A stretch of 64,000 nucleotides of DNA from DAOVRL01 sp023128595 (GCA_030628155.1 DAOVRL010000002.1:7211-71210), one strand, 5' to 3'. Shown: positions 54,109 through 62,039, counted from the first letter of the stretch. The notes: generated by a model from the sequence alone, not told the origin. Translations and numbers: made by a program.

Positions 54109-55005
54109 TCATTTTCCCGTGTGCCCTTGGTTTGTCGTGTTGATAAAATGCCGGGCGATTGTCGTCAGGGCCGCGGTTTTCCTCGCGGCTTTGGTCTGCT
54201 TTTTGTCATTACCGCGTCCCTTGTCATTCCCGCGAAAGCGGGAATCCACTTGTCCGCAGGTTTGCCGGAACCCTGCTTTCACAGGTGTGACAGACTGGGA
54301 GGCTCTCACACCTGGCCTTTTCGCCGGGGTGACAGACTGCGGGGCTCTCACACCTGGCCTTTTCGCCGGGGTGACATCGCCGGGATGTTCAGCGAGTGAC
54401 AATGCTTCTTCGACGATTTGCTGCTGCTTATCATTTAGGAAGAAGACCAGCGGAGCTGCAAAGTCAGTTGCGGCAATTTTTGCAGGCATCCTGGGCATTC
54501 TTAGATTGGTAAGACGCTTTATCCGGGCTGCTGAGTGCGGGAGAAGCTTTGAAAGCTCGCGTGCATTCATTTGGCTGTTGAGCTTTTTGAGCAGTGCGAG
54601 TTTCTTGGCGAGGACATCCGAGCCGCCGAGGCGGTTGAGCGTCGCCAGCAATATGTCGGTCTGCTCATCGTCGATGTCCCAGACGATCACATCAGCCTTC
54701 TTGTAGCCGAGCTGCTTTAGAGCCTTCCAGCGATGATGACCGTTGATAATCTGAAAGACGCCGGTTTCTTTTACCGCAGAGCACGCAGAGACCGCCGAGT
54801 TGTTCTCGATATTCTTTTCTCTGGGCTCTTTGCGATCTCGGCGGTTAATCGTTTGCGGGCAGGGCCTGACGACCAACGGCTCGTATCGGCCGGTCCGCTC
54901 GATGTTGCGAACCAGCTTCGCAAAATTGCTCTTGCTCATCCGGTTCGGGTTGTCCGGATGGCCAACGAGCTTGTCCAAAGCGATAGATTGAATGTTGTTC
55001 ATCAT
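54109..55005 (-). CDS. ParB-like nuclease/DNA-binding protein carrying in-frame repeat insertions
   Basis: A 298-aa protein with a ParB N-terminal domain: LDKLVGHPDNPNRMSKSNFAKL, TGRYEPLVVRPCP, then FQIINGHHRWKALKQLG with the GHHR motif. A segment of about 28 residues (nt about 54766-54850; NRRDRKEPREKNIENNSAVS...) interrupts this domain between two conserved strands and corresponds to a dispersed DNA repeat. The C-terminal part carries two 14-residue units VTPAKRPGVRA-QS (nt 54287-54370) and a VDSRFRGND segment from another repeat. A helical ParB-like central part (ELSKLLPHSAARIKRLTNLR) is intact. The ATG at 55005 has a GAGGT site. Confidence 0.75.
   Translation of the reverse strand: MMNNIQSIALDKLVGHPDNPNRMSKSNFAKLVRNIERTGRYEPLVVRPCPQTINRRDRKEPREKNIENNSAVSACSAVKETGVFQIINGHHRWKALKQLGYKKADVIVWDIDDEQTDILLATLNRLGGSDVLAKKLALLKKLNSQMNARELSKLLPHSAARIKRLTNLRMPRMPAKIAATDFAAPLVFFLNDKQQQIVEEALSLAEHPGDVTPAKRPGVRAPQSVTPAKRPGVRASQSVTPVKAGFRQTCGQVDSRFRGNDKGRGNDKKQTKAARKTAALTTIARHFINTTNQGHTGK
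54287..54370. repeat. 42-bp tandem repeat (two units) in the ParB-like gene
   Basis: Two units (54287-54328 and 54329-54370) sharing GTGACAGACTG and CTCTCACACCTGGCCTTTTC. The 42-bp period keeps frame, adding 14 residues per unit. To its left, 54217-54250, is a palindromic CATTCCCGCGAAAGCGGGAAT element. Confidence 0.85.
54766..54850. repeat. Repeat inserted within the ParB domain
   Basis: An imperfect palindrome, TTACCGCAGAGCACGCAGAG...CTTTGCGATCTCGGCGGTTAA, of the ACCGCAGAG type. It disrupts the normal spacing between the VRP and FQIINGHHR blocks of the ParB domain while keeping the frame open. Confidence 0.6.
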
Positions 55006-55030
55006 AATTCTAAGACCTCGATGCTTGTAC

Positions 55031-55235
55031 GTCATTGCGAGGCCTGTGAAGCAGGCCGTGGCAATCTCCAACCTATAGGCGCTTGAGATTGCTTCGCTTC
55101 GCTCCTAAGAAAATAGAGGGTTTTTACAGGCCAGGGGTGGAGATTGCCGGAGTCGCTTCGCTCCTTCGCAATGACGGAATTGGGCGTTTTTCTTCTATAT
55201 GCATCCTGAGAATCAGGTGAGGTGCTCGCAATGAC
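55031..55235. repeat. Palindromic repeat followed by composite repeat copy 2
   Basis: 55031-55100 is a GTCATTGCGAGGCC-type palindrome cut short at its right arm. 55101-55235 matches the composite block at 1938-2072, including CTCCTAAGAAA, GAGATTGCCG, TATATGCATCCTGAG and GTGCTCGCAATGACG. They fill the gap between the ParB-like and GNAT-like genes. Confidence 0.8.
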
Positions 55236-55300
55236 GGCGGAGGCTAAGATTGATTCGGTTTGTTTCGCGTCGCTCAGCATGACTGCAATTCTCTTCAATT

Positions 55301-56044
55301 CTAAATCTCCATCTCCAGATTCGGATTGAACCAGATGTAATAGACGGGGCGAAACGTCAGCTTGCTCAGTACGTATCGCGTTCGCTCCAGGCCGGGTAAC
55401 ATGTCACGGCGACGGCCGTAGCTCTGAAGAAAGGCTTTGATTTCACGCTCAATGAATCCAGCCTGGGCTTTGTCTAAGCGGGCGAGTTTCTGCCGTACGC
55501 ATTGCGGGTCGATAAGCTCGCGCTGCTCAATTGCGACGGTGCTAAATGCCTCGACCATCCGAACACAACGCGCAGGGGTCTTCGCAACATACGCTGTCAT
55601 GCCGGCCTTTTCAAAGAACGGATTGACCAGGCCCATCACCGCCAGTGCCTCGACGATGGGGCAGTTCATCGTTGGCATCGTTTCACGGACCAGCCGAGAG
55701 GCCAACCCGAGCCCTCTGAATCTCGGCTCAATGATGACCCTGGCGATGCAGCGGATGTTCTTGTTGATAAGCGGCAAGGCAGTGCCCCTGTCGAAGCCGG
55801 TAAAAAAACCGCCGGTGGCGACTGTGCGAAGCTCCAGCGCCGGGCCGGGCATCCTATAGACGATAACTCCGACAGGCTCACCACCTAACCGCCCTGCCAG
55901 GCGATCCGTGGCTTTCAACGCGAAGATCGCCGCGAACGGACCGAGGCTGCTGTCACGGTAGTGGTAGCAGGCGAGCTTCTTGTAATCGTCAATACCGCCA
56001 GCGACAATTTGCAGACCCCTGCTGAGAGAACAACTACGCATCAT
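55301..56044 (-). CDS. GNAT-fold acyltransferase-like protein linked to ABC and ParB genes
   Basis: A 247-aa protein with a GNAT-like core: VIIEPRFRGLGLASRLVRETM supplies the acyl-CoA loop motif, and VEALAVMGLVNPFFEKAGM the next helix and strand. An N-terminal YHYRD motif (about 28-32) and a C-terminal helical extension ending RPVYYIWFNPN are unlike ordinary acetyltransferases. Its ATG overlaps the ABC gene stop (ATGA), so the two are tightly coupled. GNAT-fold proteins in phages include the DNA-modifying Mom enzyme, which makes a nucleic-acid target possible, but that is conjecture. Confidence 0.6.
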   Translation of the reverse strand: MMRSCSLSRGLQIVAGGIDDYKKLACYHYRDSSLGPFAAIFALKATDRLAGRLGGEPVGVIVYRMPGPALELRTVATGGFFTGFDRGTALPLINKNIRCIARVIIEPRFRGLGLASRLVRETMPTMNCPIVEALAVMGLVNPFFEKAGMTAYVAKTPARCVRMVEAFSTVAIEQRELIDPQCVRQKLARLDKAQAGFIEREIKAFLQSYGRRRDMLPGLERTRYVLSKLTFRPVYYIWFNPNLEMEI

Positions 56045-56691
56045 CGTTTCCTGCCTCGCTTATATGTGACCTCGGTCGGGCCCGAGTACGGCTTGGTGAC
56101 CAGGACGTCCGGCGCCAAATCCAGCAGAATGTCTTTTGCACATGAAGCTAATACAAAAGTAGTGCCGGTCTTCTTTGCAAACTTGTAAACATTGTATGAA
56201 ATCACCGCAGCGGTAATGCGGTCGAGGGCCGAGCAAAATTCGTCTGCGAAGATGAATTTCTTCTTCTCCGCTAATGCAATCGCCAAACGAAAACGCCACT
56301 TCTGACCGTCACTGAGATTGTTAGGCTGATTAAGGATACAGTAACAATCGCTCAGACCGGCGAAGCCGAGTATTCTAAGCCCGGTCAGCACATCACCATC
56401 AATACAGTCAATCAGGGTCTTATCGACCGGCAGATCTATCCGGCTGACGTTCACCCTTTGCGAGGCCGGGATGCACTTCTCCAGCTCTCTGAGCAGAACG
56501 CTTTTGCCTGCTCCTGACGGGCCTCTAATATATACGATGTCACCATCATTGATTTCGAGCCTGCAACTGTGGGTCTCGTATCTTTCGGTGAGTCGGTCCA
56601 CTGTAAGCCCGAACATTCTGCATAGCTGCACAACCTTCTCGGTAATCTGCGCGTGCCAGGTGAAACTTTTTGAGATGCTATATGTCGCCAT
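56041..56691 (-). CDS. Stand-alone soluble ABC-type ATPase
   Basis: A 216-aa single ABC nucleotide-binding domain without membrane partner. It has Walker A RGPSGAGKSVLLREL (about 55-69), signature NLSDGQKWRFRLAIALA and Walker B KKFIFADEFCSALDRIT with D-loop. The segment where the H-loop histidine is expected reads FVLASCAKDILLDL and lacks a His, so hydrolysis may be altered. It overlaps the HTH gene by 14 nt upstream and the GNAT-like gene by 4 nt downstream. Coupling to these and the ParB-like gene argues for a nucleic-acid-related rather than transport role. Confidence 0.75.
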   Translation of the reverse strand: MATYSISKSFTWHAQITEKVVQLCRMFGLTVDRLTERYETHSCRLEINDGDIVYIRGPSGAGKSVLLRELEKCIPASQRVNVSRIDLPVDKTLIDCIDGDVLTGLRILGFAGLSDCYCILNQPNNLSDGQKWRFRLAIALAEKKKFIFADEFCSALDRITAAVISYNVYKFAKKTGTTFVLASCAKDILLDLAPDVLVTKPYSGPTEVTYKRGRKR

Positions 56692-57196
56692 ATTTCAAGC
56701 CTCCTGCTTCGTCTTTCGCGTAGGTTCGCATATTCGCTATTGGTTTGCCTTGAAGGACTCGTTGGATTTTCTTGAGCGTTTCGCGGGCTTGATAGAAGGT
56801 CCAGCCCCGCCTTGCGGCGACGCTCCTGATAGACAGGCCCATCAGGAAATAATCTCTTGCGACGTCCAGTTCCGTCGGGTCGAACCTCTCGCGGTGTCGC
56901 AGACAGTTGATGTATTGGCCCTTCATCAGCAGCCTGGTCATTTTGCGTATTCTCCGAGCGATATTTGCCTCGCTGACGCCGGTCAGCCGGGCTATCTGTC
57001 GAAAACTGCCGCCATTCTCCAGGTGCATTTTCATCAAGATCTTGTCGTCGCCGCCAAGCATATTCGCCTTGCTGTGCAACAAATCCACTGTCCGGCGATG
57101 CCGGATTCTACCTTCTGACCTCTCACGGGAGGCATTTTCACAACTTCCTCTCATTGTCCACCCGCCTCGGACTCGCCGGTACAGCCCTATCTCCAT
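56678..57196 (-). CDS. Double helix-turn-helix regulator-like protein
   Basis: A protein of about 172 aa with two HTH segments, GGSFRQIARLTGVSEANIARRIRKM and GLSIRSVAARRGWTFYQARETLKKI. They are linked by a charged helix (QYINCLRHRERFDPTELDVA), like regions 2/4 of small sigma factors or phage regulators. It heads the ABC-GNAT-ParB block and may control it. Starts at 57196 and 57154 (GAGG site, 10 nt) are both plausible; a TTG at 57223 is less so. Confidence 0.6.
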   Translation of the reverse strand: MEIGLYRRVRGGWTMRGSCENASRERSEGRIRHRRTVDLLHSKANMLGGDDKILMKMHLENGGSFRQIARLTGVSEANIARRIRKMTRLLMKGQYINCLRHRERFDPTELDVARDYFLMGLSIRSVAARRGWTFYQARETLKKIQRVLQGKPIANMRTYAKDEAGGLKYGDI

Positions 57197-57253
57197 ACAG
57201 AAGCTGCCTTTTCTCGATTTCAACTAATAGTCTGTCAGACTGAAACTGTGGGT

Positions 57254-57342
57254 GTCATTAGGAGTAGTGAAACGACGAAGCAATCTCCAGCTTTCGAATG
57301 GTTTGAGATTGCCGCGTCGGCCTTCGGCCTCCTCGCAATGAC
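57254..57342. repeat. Dispersed palindromic repeat
   Basis: Starts GTCATTAGGAGTAGTGAAACG and ends GGCCTCCTCGCAATGAC, with GCAATCTCC/GAGATTGC arms. It stands directly upstream of the phage-like operon. Confidence 0.8.
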
Positions 57343-57380
57343 TGCCCCTAAAATCAGCCCTGACGGAGTATCAACCATAT

Positions 57381-57728
57381 TTATTAGATATACACTGAAC
57401 ATCGCGTGCATTTTACCATAATACTTAACTTTGTCAAGGGTTTTGTTTTATATTTGACAAATTTTTTTGCAAATTCACATATTGATGAATATTACGCGGT
57501 TTTTCAGCAGTTTTGGACTTGACGTTAGGGCAGGAAACCAATAGAATCCGTGTGCTTGTGAAATAGGTGAACGCTCAAAACTCAGGAGAAAACGCGTATG
57601 AATGGGAAAAAACGCACAAAAAGTGTCGAATGGCGGAAAATGGCGGCAATTCTTGCATTCGCATTTGGAGCAGTCCTGGGCAACTGTGGCCTGTGCGACC
57701 AAGCCCAGCCAGACACCGGCAACCTCAC
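57381..57728 (+). repeat. Segmental duplication, copy 1 (promoter plus signal peptide)
   Basis: About 348 bp matching 58382-58729 at an offset of 1001 bp. Identity is highest from 57510 on. It contains a promoter (TTGACG 57519-57524, 17-bp spacer, TAGAAT 57542-57547), the AGGAG ribosome site and the first codons of the esterase gene. The unit has been copied upstream of the PEP-CTERM gene, or that gene has been inserted between the copies. Confidence 0.9.
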
Positions 57729-57732
57729 TTGA
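57598..57732 (+). pseudogene. Truncated signal-peptide fragment of the downstream esterase gene
   Basis: 44 codons from ATG with a good AGGAG site. The first 32 residues are nearly identical to the esterase N-terminus (EWRKMAAILAFAFGAVLG), then the frame drifts and stops. It could still be translated as a short exported peptide. The PEP-CTERM gene starts 48 nt after its stop. Confidence 0.8.
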
Positions 57733-57779
57733 TTTTTATGGGCTTTTCAGGTAAAATATGTTTAGTGGACGATAAAATA

Positions 57780-58388
57780 ATGAGCAAGCGTATAGTTGAC
57801 ATTGTTTTTGCAGCGGTACTCGTAGCCTTTAGCGGCGCGGCTCAGGCTACTGTTGTGGAGATTCGCTGTAATTTTTGGACCTATGGAGACTCAACATACA
57901 CGTGGAGCTTTGATTACGATCTACAACACCTAACCATCACAGAAACTATTTCACAGCTCGACTTCTCCGGTTACATTGCCCTTTGGGGCTTGGTCGACAC
58001 AGACTCGACATTTACCGTAATCAGAACTATCACAAATAACACTGGCATTACCTGGACTGGCTACGGCCTCTATTGGCGTCCTACTATAACGCCGGGCTAC
58101 GCCGACATCGTCCGTGACAGCATCACGAGCACACATTTACAAGCGATAACTTTTCCAGATAGGTGGACCGTTGATTTCTCTGGTTCACCTCTGGTACTAA
58201 ATGGTGAGTCCTTTACGATTAACTTTGATGCGGTTACTCGTGATACTATTCACGCCCAAGGGCAATTTTTTACTACATCTCAGCAAAATTTTATACCTGA
58301 GCCCGGGACGATATCGCTTCTTGGCTTAGGCGGTTTGTTACTGCTGAGAAAACGTAAAGCAGAACGCAACACAGCTCATATTTGTTAA
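57780..58388 (+). CDS. PEP-CTERM sorting-domain protein
   Basis: A 202-aa exported protein. It has a signal peptide (IVDIVFAAVLVAFSGAAQA), a beta-rich middle with many Thr and aromatic residues and few charges, and a C-terminal PEP-CTERM signal (FIPEPGTISLLGLGGLLLLRKRK). That tail directs processing by exosortase and cell-surface or exopolysaccharide-linked display. The body is unrecognised. It probably uses the copied promoter at 57519-57547. The ATG at 57780 was chosen because it opens directly on the signal peptide; its ribosome site is weak. It sits between the two direct repeats. Confidence 0.8.
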   Translation: MSKRIVDIVFAAVLVAFSGAAQATVVEIRCNFWTYGDSTYTWSFDYDLQHLTITETISQLDFSGYIALWGLVDTDSTFTVIRTITNNTGITWTGYGLYWRPTITPGYADIVRDSITSTHLQAITFPDRWTVDFSGSPLVLNGESFTINFDAVTRDTIHAQGQFFTTSQQNFIPEPGTISLLGLGGLLLLRKRKAERNTAHIC

Positions 58389-58729
58389 ATATACACTGAA
58401 CATTGGGCCTATTTTACCACGCCACTTAATGTTGTCAAGGATTTTGTTTTATATTTGCCACATTTTGTTGCAAATTCACAGATTGCTGAATATTACGCGG
58501 TTTTTCTGTAATTTTGGACTTGACGTTAGGACAGGAAACCAACAGAATCCGTGTGCTTGTGAAATAGGTGAACGCTCAAAACTCAGGAGAAAACGCGTAT
58601 GAATGGGAAAAGACGCACAAAAAGTGTCGAATGGCGGAAAATGGCGGCAATTCTTGCATTCGCATTTGGAGCAGTCCTGGGCAACTCTGGCCTGGCCGAC
58701 CAAGCCCTGCCAGGCACCGGCAAGCTCAA
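58382..58729 (+). repeat. Segmental duplication, copy 2
   Basis: Copy of 57381-57728 carrying the functional upstream region of the esterase gene: TTGACG 58520-58525, 17-bp spacer, CAGAAT 58543-58548, and the AGGAG site. The -10 here is slightly weaker than in copy 1. Confidence 0.9.
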
Positions 58730-60386
58730 GATCTTCGATGACAAGAGCAAGACCATCGTCGTAAACGGCTATTCGACGTCATTCCAGTGGCCGCGGATGC
58801 TCCAGGAGAAGCTCGACCGCATGTACGACGGAAAGCGCGTATTGACGGTCAGACCGGCTACTAAGGGAGGGATCCCCATTGCAAAGTGGATAAATGTCGA
58901 GACGGGCGAGCCTTCAAAGGCCTGGCGAGAAATCCTTCGGCCCAAGCTCGCAGATGACAAGGAGCCGGTCATTGTCCTCGCCCAGCAGTCGCTTCAATGG
59001 GCGTTCGGAGATCGCAGGGCGGGCATTCGAGATGCCAACGACAAGGAGCGTATTAAGCAGGGGGCCGACGCCCTGGAGAAATACGTCCGGCTGCTCAAAA
59101 AGGACGGGGCGGACCTCGTATTCGTGGCGATGCACATTTATAAGCACCCCATGGAGCCTCAAATCGGCAACGAGCGATTGGCGTTGGCCGAGCTGATTCG
59201 CCGCAAGATCCCAGGCGTATATGCCGGGCCGGATGTCTGGCAGCCGACAAAGGACAAATATCCCGAGGCCTTCGCGCGCGACAAGGTGCATCCCAATGAG
59301 CTCGGCGCCGAGATTATGGCGCAGAAGTGGATGGAGACGCTTGTCAAATACGACGCCCGGGCGGCCGACAAGGGCATACCTCGCCGTCCCGGCGAGACTA
59401 CATCCGCGTACGCAGCGCGCATCCTCGCAGACTCAGACAAGAAGACTCCGCCGCAACGCATCCGTGCGGACTCGAACAAGAAGATTCCGGCGCGTCGGCC
59501 CGGCGAAAGTACCGCCGAGTATACCAAGCGCGTCAGTCGTTTCCTGCGAGAGCAGAACCGCCAAGCCCAGGCACCGGATGCCAAAATCCTGCGCGATATC
59601 GAGTATGTTCCCGGCGGACACGAGCGGCAAAAGCTCGACCTGTATCTGCCGCAGACGAGCAGTGAGAAACCGCTGCCTCTGCTTATCTGGATACACGGCG
59701 GGGCATGGCTCGGCGGCAATAAGAACAACTGCCCGGCCCGACGCTTCGTGCGGCAGGGCTATGCCGTCGCAAGCATCAACTATCGGCTCAGCCAGCACGC
59801 GATCTTCCCGGCACAGATCGAGGACTGCAAAGCCGCGATTCGCTTTCTACGCGCCAACGCGGGGAAGTACGGCTTCGACCCCAAGCGTTTCGGGGTATGG
59901 GGCAGTTCGGCTGGTGGGCATCTGGTGGCCCTGCTGGGTACGGCGGGCGATGTCAAAGAGTTCGACAAAGGCCGGAACCTCGATGTTTCCAGCCGAGTGC
60001 AGGCAGTATGCGACTACTTCGGCCCGACGGACTTTACCAAGATGAGCAGTTTCCGGACGAAAATGGACCACGATTCGGCCGATTCGCCGGAGTCCAAGCT
60101 CGTCGGCGGGCCCGTGCAACAGAACAAGGACAAGTGCAAACGCGCCAACCCCATCACCTACGTTACCAAGGACGACCCGCCGTTTTTGATCTGCCACGGG
60201 GATAAGGACCCGCTCGTCCCGCTCAATCAGAGCCAGATTCTGTACGAGGCGTTGAAGAAGGCCGGCGTGGCGGTCAAGTTCCACACCGTCAAGGGTGGCG
60301 GCCACGGCTTCAGGGACAAACAGGTTGACAAAATGGTTGAAGAGTTCTTTGGAAAACACCTAAAACCCGGTAAGAAAGCACGCTGA
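58599..60386 (+). CDS. Exported two-domain esterase (SGNH-like plus BD-FAE-type alpha/beta hydrolase)
   Basis: A 595-aa exported protein. After the signal peptide (MAAILAFAFGAVLG) there is an SGNH/GDSL-like domain (about 35-250, ending in the DKVHPNELG block with the His). A short linker has a repeated RRPGE(T/S)T unit and a repeated DSDKK/DSNKK unit. An alpha/beta-hydrolase domain follows (about 325-590) with LLIWIHGGAWLGG oxyanion loop, nucleophile GSSAGGHLVALLG, Asp in CHGDKDPLVPL and His in GGGHGFRD. It likely deacylates polysaccharides. Shares its promoter and signal peptide with the truncated copy upstream. Confidence 0.82.
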   Translation: MNGKRRTKSVEWRKMAAILAFAFGAVLGNSGLADQALPGTGKLKIFDDKSKTIVVNGYSTSFQWPRMLQEKLDRMYDGKRVLTVRPATKGGIPIAKWINVETGEPSKAWREILRPKLADDKEPVIVLAQQSLQWAFGDRRAGIRDANDKERIKQGADALEKYVRLLKKDGADLVFVAMHIYKHPMEPQIGNERLALAELIRRKIPGVYAGPDVWQPTKDKYPEAFARDKVHPNELGAEIMAQKWMETLVKYDARAADKGIPRRPGETTSAYAARILADSDKKTPPQRIRADSNKKIPARRPGESTAEYTKRVSRFLREQNRQAQAPDAKILRDIEYVPGGHERQKLDLYLPQTSSEKPLPLLIWIHGGAWLGGNKNNCPARRFVRQGYAVASINYRLSQHAIFPAQIEDCKAAIRFLRANAGKYGFDPKRFGVWGSSAGGHLVALLGTAGDVKEFDKGRNLDVSSRVQAVCDYFGPTDFTKMSSFRTKMDHDSADSPESKLVGGPVQQNKDKCKRANPITYVTKDDPPFLICHGDKDPLVPLNQSQILYEALKKAGVAVKFHTVKGGGHGFRDKQVDKMVEEFFGKHLKPGKKAR

Positions 60387-60501
60387 AAGACCGGGCGTGC
60401 TGCTCAACGTCAGTGAGACCGCGTCGGTGGATGGACCTTAAATCCTGGCTCGCAGATCTCGAAGTACGCCCTTTAGCTGCCGGAATACCGGTCGGACGAT
60501 T

Positions 60502-60639
60502 CTACGGGCGTGTTATCCAGGACTCCACGGCCTGGGAGGCGTTGGTAACATCTCGGCCCATACCCGCGACGGTTTGACAGCCTAATAACGAGAGGAGCAG
60601 AACAGCCAAAACAGCAACAAGAAACACTCTTCTAATCAT
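60502..60639 (-). CDS. Entericidin-like small lipoprotein
   Basis: A 45-aa lipoprotein missed by usual length filters: VFLVAVLAVLLLSLLGCQTVAGMGRDVTNA carries a lipobox (LLGC) and the entericidin-type CxTVAGxGxD pattern. Entericidins are envelope lipoproteins sometimes linked to stress lysis. An AAAGGAG site lies about 11 nt before the ATG. The 357 bp to the SagB gene show only a short dispersed repeat near 60791-60856. Confidence 0.8.
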   Translation of the reverse strand: MIRRVFLVAVLAVLLLSLLGCQTVAGMGRDVTNASQAVESWITRP

Positions 60640-60996
60640 ATTCTCACAGTCTCCTTTAGTTAGCCAATCCTCCCCGTTTAGGATTATTGTAGCTTGTCGT
60701 CTTATTTGTGCAATGCTTTTTGTGGTAATATTTGCGTTGCGAGTGCAAACCGGCAATTCTTCCGCAAAGCCAATCGAACGGATTCGTGCGACCCTTTGTT
60801 CAAACAAAACTCCTGTTCAAAATGACATGAAGAAATTGGTTTGCCAGAAAATCCGGCCGCACCTTCTGCGTTTTTTCCGTGGCTTTGGTCTTGCATTACG
60901 ATGGTTTCCTGGGATGATAAGGGTGTTTAAGCAACGGTATGATATGAGGGCGAGCGCGTACTGTGGTGAAGGAAGGTTGCGGACAGGAGTGTAAGA

Positions 60997-61722
60997 ATGA
61001 GTGGCGTAGGTGACGAATTTCAGCGGGATACGAAGTATTTTGCGGATAAGATGGGCGGGCACAGGCTCAACTGGGATGCCAAGCCGGCCTTGTACAAGGA
61101 ATACGCGGATGCCGAGAAGATTGAGCTTCCGAGCTTTGAGCCGTCCCGGCTTATGGGCCTCGATGCTGCTTTGAAACAGAGAAAGAGCATTCGTGACTTC
61201 CAGGCCGGGCCGATCAGCAAAGGCCAGTTGGCTTATCTGCTTTGGGCGTCAACCGGCGTACAGCGAGTCGAGCAGGGCTATGAATTTCGCACAGCGCCGT
61301 CGGCAGGCGCGCTTTATCCGATAGAGACTTATGTGATCGCCAACGATGTAAGAAAGTTAGAGGCCGGTCTGTATCATTATTCTATCAAGGCTCATCAGCT
61401 CGAGGAATTGCGGCAGGGAGACCTTAGACGGCCAATTACGGCGGCGGCGCTGGGCCAGGGGATGTGTGCGACGGCGGCGGTTGTTTTTGTGTGGTCGGCT
61501 GTGTTTGAGCGGTGCAAATGGAAATACGGCCAGCGGGCATACAGGTATATTTATCTTGATGCCGGGCATATTGCCGAGAACCTGGCGCTGGCTGCGGTCA
61601 GTCTGAATCTCGGCAGTTGCGAGATCGGGGCATTGTACGACGACCAGGTGAACGCGGTTCTGGGGATTGACGGCGAAGAAGAGAGCGTAGTCTGTATGGC
61701 TGTAGTCGGTGTCCCGGCGTAA
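60997..61722 (+). CDS. SagB/nitroreductase-family FMN oxidoreductase
   Basis: A 241-aa FMN-dependent protein of the SagB/ThcOx type. LKQRKSIRDFQAGPISKGQLAYLLWASTG and FRTAPSAGALYPIETYVI are diagnostic, followed by YIYLDAGHIAENLALAAVSLNLGSCEIGALYD. Such enzymes oxidise azolines in some peptide natural products, but many stand-alone members have unknown roles. No cyclodehydratase or precursor peptide is nearby. The AGGAG site is 7 nt from the ATG. Confidence 0.88.
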   Translation: MSGVGDEFQRDTKYFADKMGGHRLNWDAKPALYKEYADAEKIELPSFEPSRLMGLDAALKQRKSIRDFQAGPISKGQLAYLLWASTGVQRVEQGYEFRTAPSAGALYPIETYVIANDVRKLEAGLYHYSIKAHQLEELRQGDLRRPITAAALGQGMCATAAVVFVWSAVFERCKWKYGQRAYRYIYLDAGHIAENLALAAVSLNLGSCEIGALYDDQVNAVLGIDGEEESVVCMAVVGVPA

Positions 61723-61875
61723 GACAGAAGTCAGAAAACAGAAGACAGAAGTTAGAAGACAGAAGGCAGAGGGCAGAATCAAGCATCGGACCGTCTTTCA
61801 TGCTCAGTGCAACGAAGCACCCGGGCAGAGCATACAAGTGTTGTTACGCACCCGGAAACCGCCAACAGCGACATT

Positions 61876-62039
61876 GTAACCGTTCAGGGGGTACAAACTG
61901 AGTTTCTGTGTCATTGCGAGGCCTTTTCCAAAGGCCGTGGCAATCTCAAACACTCGAAAATCGAGATTGCTTCGTCGCTTCGCTCCTCGCAATGACGAAA
62001 AACGGCCAAAACTCAACATATCACCCCGTGAACGGTTAC
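61876..62039. mobile_element. Small IS-end-bounded element containing a palindromic repeat
   Basis: GTAACCGTTCA at 61876-61886 and its exact reverse complement TGAACGGTTAC at 62029-62039, each next to a G or C run, bound 164 bp. Inside is a GTCATTGCGAGG...CCTCGCAATGAC palindromic repeat (61910-61996). The same TTGTAACCGTTCAGG end occurs at 63858-63872 beside a transposase remnant. It is probably a decayed insertion or a solo element. To its left, 61723-61800 is purine-rich AGACAGAAG-type sequence; to its right, 62040-62192 shows nothing recognisable. Confidence 0.55.

Noticed and set aside
54217..55235. CRISPR-like array from clustered repeats in the ParB region
   Set aside because: Repeats are palindromes of different families and in-frame duplications, not evenly spaced repeats with unique spacers.
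60713..60994. 93-codon frame ending just before the SagB gene
   Set aside because: Overlaps a dispersed repeat, no ribosome site, no domain.
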